A DNA stretch of 64,000 nt from positions 3,286,598 to 3,350,597 of the forward strand of contig CP134874.1 in the NCBI GenBank assembly GCA_037318855.1, written 5' to 3'. This stretch comes from Candidatus Sedimenticola sp. (ex Thyasira tokunagai). Its GTDB lineage: Bacteria > Pseudomonadota > Gammaproteobacteria > Chromatiales > Chromatiaceae. The position numbers and the translations under genes are program-made. Numbering within the stretch: the first letter of the stretch is position 1; every line of letters begins with the position of its first letter. Shown one piece after another: positions 39,769 through 48,297 of this stretch. The notes beneath the pieces were generated by a model. That model saw only the letters and a program-made list of their open reading frames with translations, made no database searches and was not told the DNA's origin.

Positions 39769-40740
39769 CTAGAGAAACAGCTCCTCCATATTGATGCCGA
39801 AAGCCCCTGAAGGCAGACCATGAAGAACCGAAATCTCATCACCCATTTTTGAGAGATTCATATAGCGGAAAGGAGAGATAGGCTGTTTGTTTTCATCAAG
39901 TAGCAGCATCACCGATGGTCTCAGCCTTCTCAATCCATTGATTGCAACCACTGCACCCACTTCACCCGTGTTGAGCTCCACCAAGGATCCAGTGGGATAA
40001 ACACCTACCGTCTGAATAAACTGCTCCACCAGTTCCGCCTGAAACAGGCTGCCTCTAACCTCGTAGAGTTCATTAATCGCCTCATGTGGTGACTTGGGAC
40101 CCTTACTTGTATAGGGGCGCCTGCTTGTCATCGCATCAAAGCTATCGACAATACCCGCAATACGGCCAAACAATGGAATCGCGCTATTTTCCAGTCCCTG
40201 TGGATAGCCACTACCATCGGACCGTTCATGGTGTGTTGCTATCATCTGTAATACATCTATTGGCAACTTCTGTTTATCAGCAGACCCCAGAGATGAGGTC
40301 TTGGCCAGGACCCTGATACCAAGATCAACATGGGTGTCCATCTTATTTTTCTCATCGGGAGTAAGCGCGCCCTGTTTTGTAAGAAGATCGTGGGGAAGCA
40401 TGCTTTTTCCCAGATCAAGTAGCAGGCCGCCCAGGGCAAGTGACTCGATATCCCGCTCCTCTATTCCGAGGTGACGGCCAAAGGTGGCACACCATACCGA
40501 ACTGCCAAGTGAGCGGGTATAGGTGTAATCATCAAGCCGCCTGATATGAACCACCCACATCATTGCGGAGGGGTTACGAATGATGCTCTCCACCATATCC
40601 GTAATACCCTCTTTGACGGTATCCAAATCCAGTGCCTTACCTCGCTTCAGATCGCCCAGAATCTGGCGAAAATGATCTCCGATTTTCTCATGAACCTGCT
40701 CGGCAACCCCAACCTCGCCTTCGAACCCGGTACTGAGTGG
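39769..40740 (-). pseudogene. HD-GYP gene, C-terminal part after IS insertion
   Basis: This part begins at STGFEGEVGVAEQVHEKIGD and includes the HD-GYP domain to the natural end MEELFL. The GYP motif is intact (HHERSDGSGYPQGL), but the HD motif reads LLLDLGKSMLP, with Leu for the metal-binding His, so activity is doubtful even in the intact ancestor. The first 37 residues of the open frame, back to 40851, are IS sequence read in reverse. The N-terminal DUF3391 part lies beyond the IS at 41996-42329. Confidence 0.8.
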
Positions 40741-40820
40741 TGGACCCCAGTAGTCGGACAGGGATAAGGAAAGTTTAAGTGTCTTCTGCAACACTATTGT
40801 CCGAGAGACAGGAGCAGAAG

Positions 40821-41249
40821 ATGAGAAGAAAACGTAGAAACCATTCATCAAACTTCAAGGCCAAGGTAGCTGTGGCAGCCTTGAAGGGTGATAAAACTAT
40901 GGCAGAACTGGCTGAACAGTTTGATGTTCATCCCAATCAGATCACCGAGTGGAGGCGTCAACTGATGGGCAATGCCGATCAGGTATTTGGTCGCTCTGAG
41001 AAACAGGCCGAGGAGAGTGAGCACAAGATCAAAGAGCTGCACGCCAAGATTGGTCAGCTAACTATGGAACGGGATTTTTTAGAACAAGGACTGGAAAGGA
41101 TTCACGGTCCGAAAGGAAAGGATGATCGATCGGCAGCATACTTTGCCTGCAACCCGTCAATGCCAGTTGCTGTCACTGAATCGGTCTTCTGTTTACTATC
41201 AGCCCAAGGGCGTGTCAGACGAAGACCTGAAGCTGATGCACCGCATTGA
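40821..41249 (+). CDS. IS3-family transposase orfA
   Basis: From ATG 40821 the chain reads MRRKRRNHSSNFKAKVAVAA, with a helix-turn-helix (MAELAEQFDVHPNQITEWRR) and a zipper-like segment (HKIKELHAKIGQLTMERDFL). Family members usually stop soon after GPKGK; here the frame runs on for 40 codons over the start of orfB, probably because the original stop was lost. It would bind the IS ends. Confidence 0.75.
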   Translation: MRRKRRNHSSNFKAKVAVAALKGDKTMAELAEQFDVHPNQITEWRRQLMGNADQVFGRSEKQAEESEHKIKELHAKIGQLTMERDFLEQGLERIHGPKGKDDRSAAYFACNPSMPVAVTESVFCLLSAQGRVRRRPEADAPH

Positions 41250-41947
41250 TGAGATGCACCTGAAGCGCCCCTTCTATGGCAGCCGCCGGATTCGTGATTG
41301 GCTATGTGGAAGAGGGTTACGATATCAACCGCAAACGTGTACAGCGGTTGATGCGCCAAATGGGGGTAACGGCCTTATATCCCAAGAAGGGTACCAGCCG
41401 GCCAGGCAAGGGACACAAGATCTACCCCTACCTGTTGAAGGGGTTGGATATCAATCGCCCAGGCCAGGTTTACTGCAGTGACATTACCTATATTCCGATG
41501 GCCAGAGGTTTTGTTTATCTGGTGGCAATTATGGACTGGTATAGTCGCAGAGTATTGAGCTGGCGTCTTTCCAACACGATGGAGAGTGACTTTTGTGTTG
41601 ATGCACTGGAGGAAGCTATTAGACGTTATGGTGCACCAGAGATATTCAACACAGATCAAGGAGCACAATTCACAAGTGAGGCATTTACGAGCGTACTGAA
41701 GGCGTCAGGGGTAAAGATCAGTATGGACGGCAAGGGGCGTTGGGTGGACAATGTCTTCATTGAGCGGCTTTGGCGTAGCGTCAAATATGAAGAGGTCTAT
41801 CTGCGGGCCTATGAGTCTGTGAATGAAGCACGTTCCGGAATTGGCGACTACTTGAAGTTTTACAATTCGGAACGGAAACACCAGAGCTTGGGAAAAACCC
41901 CGGATCAGGCATATTTTGGTGAAATCATGTTGCCGGAAGCAGCATAA
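41122..41947 (+). pseudogene. IS3-family transposase orfB with a frameshift
   Basis: The frame opens MIDRQHTLPATRQCQLLSLN and runs to RRIRDWL; one extra base at about 41302-41305 shifts it. In the next frame the protein resumes VEEGYDINRKRVQRLMRQMG and continues to the end LPEAA. The DDE residues all lie in the second part (YCSDITYIPM, FNTDQGAQFTS, NVFIERLWRSVKYEE). The copy is therefore probably inactive. Confidence 0.8.
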
Positions 41948-41995
41948 TCAGAGAGGCAGAATACACTTAAGCGGCTGTCCGAAAATTGGGGTCCA

Positions 41996-42329
41996 TTTCT
42001 CTGGTCTCATAAGTGATTTTACGCAGCGAGGCAAACTCAGCCACCTCATCACTGTTTTTCTTCTCTGCGTTGTGAAACGGGTCAGGATTTCTATCCAGGA
42101 CCACCTTGGGAGTCTCATCAAGGATCCAGAAGCGGGGCTGAGGAGACACACCCTGCTCTACATCGACATAGACGTAGTTACAGTATTTTCTCAGCCGCTC
42201 AATATCATCGGCATTTCTAACCACAACACCCTGAAGATCGAATGGTGTCTTGACCCACGGTCTATCGAGACGGGAGACAAACATCCCGACTTCAAGGCCG
42301 TCAATACTGGTTTTTACCTCTTTTTTCAT
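41996..42329 (-). pseudogene. N-terminal DUF3391 part of the split HD-GYP gene
   Basis: MKKEVKTSIDGLEVGMFVSR, LDRPWVKTPFDLQG and RKYCNYVYVDVEQG are typical of DUF3391, the N-terminal domain that precedes many HD-GYP phosphodiesterase domains. The open frame ends inside the IS at 41967. Together with 39769-40740 it rebuilds a protein of about 430 residues. It reads away from glgP. Confidence 0.8.
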
Positions 42330-42516
42330 AAAGCTGTAACTGTCGATATCCTATCGATCCCTGCTTGAAGTGTAGTAGAAATTGAACACCTGGCAGAGGT
42401 GACAGCCTTGGATTATTGTAGACTCGCCCAGCCACTTATTTTTAACTAGAATCTGATATAACCCCATATTAGGGTGGAAACCAATCTCCATTTGGACAAA
42501 ACAGCGAGAGTAAAGC

Positions 42517-44994
42517 ATGAGCGAAAGCCCCCTTACCCCCCCTCTCAAGCACGATTACGAGGGACAGGATGTTGCGTCGATCAAACATGGTCTCGCCAAC
42601 AGAATGACCTATACGGTAGGCAAGGACGACTATACCGCCACCGATCGTGACTGGTATCTGGCCATCGCCTATGTTGTTCGGGATCGGCTGATAGATCGCT
42701 GGATGGAGACCATGCGCAGCTACTACAAACAGGATGCCAAGCGGGTCTACTACCTCTCACTGGAATTCCTTATTGGGCGTACTCTGCGCAACAGTCTACT
42801 CAACCTCGACTTTCTCGAAGAGGCGAAGCAGGCACTCAATGAAATCGGCTGTAACCTGGAGACCTTGGAAGAGTTGGAACTTGATGCCGCCTTGGGAAAC
42901 GGCGGCCTTGGCCGGCTTGCCGCCTGCTTTCTCGACTCCATGGCCACGCTACAACTGCCCGGCTATGGCTATGGTATCCGCTATGAATATGGCATGTTCC
43001 GACAGAAGATCGAAGACGGCTGTCAGGTAGAACACCCTGACAACTGGCTGCGCTACGCCAACCCCTGGGAATTTCACCGCCCGGAGGTACTCTATCCGGT
43101 TCAGTTCCATGGCCGCGTGGTTCAGTATCCCAGTGACGATGGCAGCATGCACCACCACTGGATTGATACCGATGACGTAATGGCGATGGCCTACGACACG
43201 CCGACACCGGGTTACAACAATGCCAACGTCAACAACCTGCGCCTCTGGTCGGCCAAGGCGAGCCGGGATTTCAACCTGCAACTGTTCAATGAGGGGGATT
43301 ACATTAAGGCGGTAGAGGAGAAGAACGAGTCCGAAAACCTCTCCAAGGTACTCTATCCCAACGACACCACCGTGATGGGGCGTCAGCTGCGCCTCAAGCA
43401 GCAGTACTTCTTTGTCAGCGCCTCCTTGCAGGACATACTCTTTCGTTTTCTCAAACTTCATGACGATTTAACCGAACTGCCGGACAAGGTGGCGATTCAG
43501 CTCAACGATACCCACCCTGCCATCGCCATCCCGGAACTGATGCGTATCCTCCTCGATGTTCACCACCTCGATTGGCAGCAGGCATGGGAAATTACCACCG
43601 ACACCTTTGCCTATACCAATCACACCCTGCTCCCCGAGGCGTTGGAGAGATGGTCTGTGAAACTGTTCGAGGAGATCCTGCCCCGTCACCTGCAAATCAT
43701 CTATGAGATCAACCAGCGCTTCCTTAACGAGGTGATGCACAAACATCCGGGTGATGGCGGTCTGTTACGTCGCATGTCGATCATTGACGAGGCAGGCGAG
43801 CGCGCTATCCGTATGGCCCACCTCGCCATCGTCGGCAGCCATAAGGTCAACGGCGTAGCCGCCCTCCACACCAAACTACTACGTAAAAACCTGTTCCCTG
43901 ACTTCGATAGCTTCTATCCGGACAAGTTCATCAACATTACCAACGGTATCACCCCCCGTCTGTGGCTTAATCAGTCGAATCCGGCCCTGGCCAAGTTGAT
44001 CTGCAAAACGCTTAAGCCAGGAGTTATGACGCAACTGCACAAACTGGAGAAATTGGAAAAATATGCCGATGATGAACCGTTTCTCACCGCATTTCACCAG
44101 GTAAAGCGAGATAACAAGCGACGGCTCAGCCAACTTATCAAGAGCCGTCTCGGCATAGAGGTGAATGAGGAGTCGCTGTTTGACGTTCAGATCAAGCGAA
44201 TCCATGAGTACAAGCGACAACTGCTCAACCTGCTCCACTGCATCACCCTTTATAACCGCATCCGCCATAACCGGGTCAGTGACCCGCTTCCCCGCACCGT
44301 TATCTTTGCCGGCAAGGCCGCCCCCGGCTACACCATCGCCAAGCTGATCATCAAATTGATCAATGACGTTGCCGATATCATTAACAACGATCCCGTGGTG
44401 GAAGATTGTTTAAAGATTGTCTTTGTCCCCAACTATGATGTTACCACCGCCACCGACATCATCCCCGCCGCCGACCTTTCCCAGCAGATATCCACAGCCG
44501 GAACCGAGGCGTCCGGCACAGGCAATATGAAGCTGGCGCTCAATGGAGCCCTCACCATCGGCACACTCGACGGTGCCAACATCGAGATCCGCGAAGAGGT
44601 AGGAGAGGACAACTTCTTCCTCTTCGGACATACAGTGAAAGAGTTGAAAAAGATACGCGCCGAAGGGTATCAGCCACGCACTTACTACCAGTCGAATGAA
44701 GAGCTGAGAGAGGTGATTGATATGATCGGCGACGGTTATTTTTCACCCAACGAAAAAGAGCGATATCAACCTATTGTCGAAAAGCTGCTGAGGTCAGATC
44801 ACTACATGCTGCTGGCTGACTACCGCGCTTACATTGACTGCCAAAGACGGGTGGAGGAGCTCTATCGCGACCCCTGCGCATGGAACCGCAAAGCACTACT
44901 CAATGTTGCTCACATGGGGAAATTCTCATCCGACCGTACCATCGGTGAGTACGCAAAAAAGATCTGGGGAGTGAAGCCGGTCAAGCAGAAATAA
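42517..44994 (+). CDS. glgP: Glycogen/maltodextrin phosphorylase
   Basis: An 825-aa phosphorylase, complete and of family length. It releases glucose-1-phosphate from alpha-1,4-glucan using pyridoxal phosphate. The nucleotide/substrate region LGNGGLGRLAACFLDSMATL and the PLP site EASGTGNMKLALNGALTIGT, with Lys672, are intact. It acts in the cytoplasm in mobilisation of stored glycogen. The start MSESPLTPPLKHDYEGQDVA is preceded by GAGAGTAAAGC. It is a single gene; no other glg gene is in the window. Confidence 0.97.
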   Translation: MSESPLTPPLKHDYEGQDVASIKHGLANRMTYTVGKDDYTATDRDWYLAIAYVVRDRLIDRWMETMRSYYKQDAKRVYYLSLEFLIGRTLRNSLLNLDFLEEAKQALNEIGCNLETLEELELDAALGNGGLGRLAACFLDSMATLQLPGYGYGIRYEYGMFRQKIEDGCQVEHPDNWLRYANPWEFHRPEVLYPVQFHGRVVQYPSDDGSMHHHWIDTDDVMAMAYDTPTPGYNNANVNNLRLWSAKASRDFNLQLFNEGDYIKAVEEKNESENLSKVLYPNDTTVMGRQLRLKQQYFFVSASLQDILFRFLKLHDDLTELPDKVAIQLNDTHPAIAIPELMRILLDVHHLDWQQAWEITTDTFAYTNHTLLPEALERWSVKLFEEILPRHLQIIYEINQRFLNEVMHKHPGDGGLLRRMSIIDEAGERAIRMAHLAIVGSHKVNGVAALHTKLLRKNLFPDFDSFYPDKFINITNGITPRLWLNQSNPALAKLICKTLKPGVMTQLHKLEKLEKYADDEPFLTAFHQVKRDNKRRLSQLIKSRLGIEVNEESLFDVQIKRIHEYKRQLLNLLHCITLYNRIRHNRVSDPLPRTVIFAGKAAPGYTIAKLIIKLINDVADIINNDPVVEDCLKIVFVPNYDVTTATDIIPAADLSQQISTAGTEASGTGNMKLALNGALTIGTLDGANIEIREEVGEDNFFLFGHTVKELKKIRAEGYQPRTYYQSNEELREVIDMIGDGYFSPNEKERYQPIVEKLLRSDHYMLLADYRAYIDCQRRVEELYRDPCAWNRKALLNVAHMGKFSSDRTIGEYAKKIWGVKPVKQK

Positions 44995-45193
44995 TAATCC
45001 TATAGGAGCACTCTCCCGGACCGTGATCGAATACCCAGCGGTGTCGTACAACTCCCCTATCTGCGGAGCCAGGGCTGCAACTATATCAAGCCCTAAAATC
45101 ATTACTCTCTAGGATTTAAGTCCATTTGTCTGCGGCCGAAGGAAGTGCCGGTGGTGAAAATCCCTGGATGAACTCTGACCAATCACCTAAAGA

Positions 45194-45760
45194 TCAGGAT
45201 TCTGAGGAGGGAATATTCCTGGCCATTCGTTCCAATACGTAATCCACTGCTTGCGGATCAAAGGTGCCTGCAGCCTGGATCAATCTCTCCCCCCAAGAGT
45301 GAAGCACGCTGTCTCCGGCCTCCTCAGCATAGCGGCACAAGGCAAAACCGAAGGCTTCCACCTCGTTGATTGAGGAGGAGGAGCCCAGTTCCGACCATTG
45401 GGTGGCCAGCAGCTCCGGGAGCGGCGCCGTAACCGCTGTTTCCGCTACCTCCTGGGCCACTTCAGACTCACCCGGATCAGTGTGGCTACCGGGTTTCAGA
45501 GGCAGAAACCGGCTCAGTACCCCGATAAGCTGCTCCTTGGTATAGGGCTTGGAGAGGATAGCGTCAAAAACCTCTGACAAATCACCACTCAGGGCATCCC
45601 CGGTCAAGGCGGTTACCGCCACCACCGGTATCTCCCGGATCTCCGGCGACTCCCTGAGCGCGCGGGCAGCAGCATCACCCGTCAGCTTGGGCATATCGAT
45701 GTCGGTCAGGATCAGATCAGGTTGCTCCTGTTCCACCCGTAGCAAAAGTTGAAGGCCATC
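45194..45760 (-). pseudogene. Severed receiver domain and tail of the hybrid kinase
   Basis: The sequence DGLQLLLRVEQEQPDLILTD and IDMPKLTGDAAARALRES is the second part of a response-regulator receiver, including the phospho-acceptor Asp (LILTDIDMP) and the Lys of AILSKPYTKEQL. It continues into a helical tail of about 110 residues ending NIPSSES. The first part of the receiver is at the end of the kinase frame beyond 46046. The open frame extends back into the inserted element, where an ATG at 45799 preceded by GGGGG could restart translation to give a 201-aa product. Confidence 0.8.
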
Positions 45761-46046
45761 ATAAGCGAGTCTTCGATTTCGTGATGCAAAACGGGACATC
45801 CAAGTCCCCCTTTTGCACTCAATCTTCGACAGCCTATTAGTACCCCGGCCGTCCTGGTCACTAACCGCTACGCGATAACATCGCAAGCTCGTTACCGCTT
45901 CGCAGTCAGTTCCCAGTGACTGGACGCCGTGTTCGGATGCCTACTTTGCTTCCCCTCTGGCGCGCTGCGCGCACGACGGGTAAGCAGTGCGGCCTCACGG
46001 CTACCGGGGATTACCAGCCCTCGCTTCGCTCTCCATGGCTGGCAGC
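45761..46046 (-). mobile_element. Structured-RNA mobile element, copy 1 (286 bp)
   Basis: The 286-bp insert divides the kinase receiver codons GTC and GAT with no target duplication. It is homologous over its full length to 61389-61675. Read on the minus strand it folds: helix 46037-46042 with 46014-46019, helix 45891-45898 with 45872-45879, a GNRA-type hairpin (GCC-GTGA-GGC) and a terminal hairpin TGCAAAA/TTTTGCA at 45785-45817. Two of these helices show compensatory changes in copy 2. No protein of useful size is encoded. Confidence 0.8.
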
Positions 46047-47717
46047 GACGGCCTGCTGCACCTCAAAGCCCATATTGACCAGCAGCTGGACAAGTAACTG
46101 CAGATTACTGGGATTATCATCGGCCACCAGCACCCTGGCGGCGAGAAACTCCCGTCCCTGCAATGGCTCGGTGCCCGGTGATTGACCCTCGGCAACCTGG
46201 ACGGAGGGCAATATCAGACTGAAGCAACTGCCTGCGCCTTCACTGCTGCGCAAGCGGATCTCTCCGCCCATGGACTCGGCCAGCCGACTGCAGATCGCCA
46301 GGCCCAGTCCAGTCCCTCCATACTCAGCCAGGCGCTGACCGCGGCTCTGAGTAAATGCCTTAAACACCTCCTCATGCTGCCCTTTCGGGATGCCGATACC
46401 GGTGTCCTCCACATTCAGCTCCAGCCGCCATTCGGTGGGGCCCAGCGCATGACCGGTCGCCTCTATCCTAATCTGACCCTGATCGGTGAATTTTGCCGCA
46501 TTAGATGCTAGATTGATCAGGATCTGAAGGATTCGGGTCTCGTCCAACAGAACTATTCGGGGCAGTTCATCCGCATACTCCACCACGAATTCCACACCCT
46601 TTTTCTCAGTACGGTGAACCAGCATCCGTTTTGTGTCGACCATCAACCGCTTCAGCTCAACCGGCCCCGGTTGCAACTGGTCCCGGCCGGATTCGAGTCT
46701 GGAGAGATCCAGAATATCCTGAACCAACTGCAGTAACGAGGTCCCGGCGGTCTGAATGGTTCGCAGATAATCCCGGCCTTCGGCATCCAGCTCTTTCTCT
46801 TCGAGTAGCGAGACATAGCCAAGCACCGTATTCAACGGCGTGCGGATCTCGTGGTTCATGTTGGCCAAAAATTCCCCCTTGGCCCGATCCGCGTCCTCCG
46901 CCGCCTCCTTTGCCTGGGTCAGTTCCATGGTTCTCTCCGCAACCTGCTGTTCCAGTTTCAGGCTGTGCTCCAGCAAGGCCTGGTCACGAGTCTCCACCTC
47001 TCGCAGCACCTCGTTGAATCCATCCACCAGATCGCCAATCTCATCGTTAGCGACCTTATGGCCCAATCGGCGGTAATCCTGCTGCCTGCAGACCTCTGTC
47101 ATCAACCGGCGCAGCTGCCGTATGGGTTCAGAGATCAGGCGTGGCAGCGAGACTGAGAACAACACAGCCAATAACAGGGCAATTAGAATAATGGCACCCC
47201 GAAGCCGCAGTTGATCATAAAAATCAGCATGCAGTTCCTGCAGATTGAGCACCAGCTGAATAGTACCCAGGTGTTCATCATGCAACAGGATAGGCTGAAC
47301 GAAGTGGGCTTCATCACCATACCGCATCAGCAATCCGCCATCCGACTCATTGCTGAGCAGCTTCTTTCCATACTCCATGCGACGCAACATCACACCGGTT
47401 GGTAATAGTGGTGCGGGGTATCCCGCAAAAATATCGCCCTCCGCATCGAAGACAAAGGCGGCAACAATGCCGGATTCGGCAGAAAGAGAGGCGAGGTCGC
47501 TCTCGGTGGATTTGGGCTCATTAAAACTGAGGGCTGCGGTAGCCTGAGTCCCCAGCACCACAGCCAGTGGAGCTAGTTTACTCCGCGTGCGCTCCTCAAA
47601 GCTGCTGAACTCGGCATAAATGAAGGCCCCGTTGGAGAGGGCCAGCAGCAGCAGAAGAGGCACCAGCAGCATCAGGGTGAGCTTGAGGCGTATGGACCAG
47701 CGGCGAAAGTGTCTCAT
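46011..47717 (-). CDS. CHASE8-HAMP hybrid histidine kinase, receiver truncated
   Basis: The frame has 568 aa. TM1 (LTLMLLVPLLLLLALSNGAF), a periplasmic CHASE8-type domain (LAPLAVVLGTQATAALSFNE), TM2 near 173-191, HAMP, a HisKA site NHEIRTPLNTVLGYVSLL with His289 and a HATPase domain (NLASNAAKF, DTGIGIPKG, GGTGLGLAICSRL). A receiver starts (RVLVADDNPSNLQLLVQLL) but breaks after EVQQAV into inserted sequence, ending SHGERSEGW. The phospho-acceptor Asp is thus lost from the chain. Its start overlaps the YfiR-like gene by 4 bp. CHASE8 domains are the partners of YfiR in the YfiBNR system. Confidence 0.9.
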   Translation of the reverse strand: MRHFRRWSIRLKLTLMLLVPLLLLLALSNGAFIYAEFSSFEERTRSKLAPLAVVLGTQATAALSFNEPKSTESDLASLSAESGIVAAFVFDAEGDIFAGYPAPLLPTGVMLRRMEYGKKLLSNESDGGLLMRYGDEAHFVQPILLHDEHLGTIQLVLNLQELHADFYDQLRLRGAIILIALLLAVLFSVSLPRLISEPIRQLRRLMTEVCRQQDYRRLGHKVANDEIGDLVDGFNEVLREVETRDQALLEHSLKLEQQVAERTMELTQAKEAAEDADRAKGEFLANMNHEIRTPLNTVLGYVSLLEEKELDAEGRDYLRTIQTAGTSLLQLVQDILDLSRLESGRDQLQPGPVELKRLMVDTKRMLVHRTEKKGVEFVVEYADELPRIVLLDETRILQILINLASNAAKFTDQGQIRIEATGHALGPTEWRLELNVEDTGIGIPKGQHEEVFKAFTQSRGQRLAEYGGTGLGLAICSRLAESMGGEIRLRSSEGAGSCFSLILPSVQVAEGQSPGTEPLQGREFLAARVLVADDNPSNLQLLVQLLVNMGFEVQQAVAASHGERSEGW

Positions 47718-48271
47718 TGCGGGTTCCTGTCTACGGCACCACCATAATACACTCGGACAGCCAGGCGAATGAGCTTGGCCTCCGCAAGCAATCCGACACG
47801 GCGCATTGGCTTCAGATCAATCTCAAAACGCAGGCGACTGCCATCCCGTATCAAACCGATCATTCCGCCGGCGGATACAAATCCGGGCAGGTCACTGACG
47901 GTGAGAATGGGCGATTCGGCCAGAGCGGCCAGAGAACGTCGCAGACGATTGGCCTCCAGCTCTGCAATATAGAGAACATGACAACCTTCCACTTGGCCTG
48001 GAAGCTGTACCCTGCGGGTCTTCAGTGTCCGTCCGGCAATATCCGAGCCTGCAGCATCGTTCAGCAGTTTCGTTACCCGAGTATCACCAACCAGACAGAT
48101 TTGCAGGCTATTCTGAGGGCTGTTTGACCATTCGATGAATTTAGGGAAATTGAGGGTATAGGCCGCCTTCAGCGCCTCTTCATCCGGAGGAGCAGCCAAG
48201 CCCGGCGTAACCATCAGGCACCACAACACAGGCAAGAGTATGAACAAATTTCTTGAAAAAATGAGTCCCAT
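47714..48271 (-). CDS. YfiR-family (DUF4154) periplasmic protein
   Basis: From ATG 48271 the protein has 185 aa, with a signal peptide (LFILLPVLWCLMVTPGLA) followed by the DUF4154 signature AAYTLNFPKFIEWSN, ICLVGDTRVTKLLND, CHVLYIAELEANRLRRSL and a C-terminal Leu-Ala-rich strand. YfiR binds the CHASE8 periplasmic domain of YfiN and inhibits it. A TTG at 48301, overlapping the TonB-receptor stop, is an alternative start but gives a poorer signal peptide. It sits between the receptor and a kinase with a CHASE8-like domain, so it likely links the two. Confidence 0.88.
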   Translation of the reverse strand: MGLIFSRNLFILLPVLWCLMVTPGLAAPPDEEALKAAYTLNFPKFIEWSNSPQNSLQICLVGDTRVTKLLNDAAGSDIAGRTLKTRRVQLPGQVEGCHVLYIAELEANRLRRSLAALAESPILTVSDLPGFVSAGGMIGLIRDGSRLRFEIDLKPMRRVGLLAEAKLIRLAVRVYYGGAVDRNPQ

Positions 48272-48297
48272 CGGATTTCCGTATCGAGTCCCTGTCT

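Larger units (their letters stand above)
40741..41995 (+). mobile_element. IS3-family element inserted in an HD-GYP gene
   Basis: The ends read TGGACCCCAGTAGTCGGACA at 40741 and the inverse of TGGACCCCAATTTTCGGACA at 41995. The element is 1255 bp with orfA and a frameshifted orfB. No matching target duplication is visible (GTGG on one side, TTTC on the other), and the host frame does not close exactly, so later changes or a recombination have occurred. Confidence 0.85.

Noticed and set aside
40741..41995. A 3- or 4-bp target duplication around the third IS
   Set aside because: The flanks GTGG and TTTC do not match, and the host frame does not close after simple removal, so no duplication was claimed.
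45194..45886. A 230-aa response regulator starting upstream in the element
   Set aside because: The first 42 codons are element sequence. The receiver lacks its first half, which lies at the end of the kinase frame, so this is a severed fragment.
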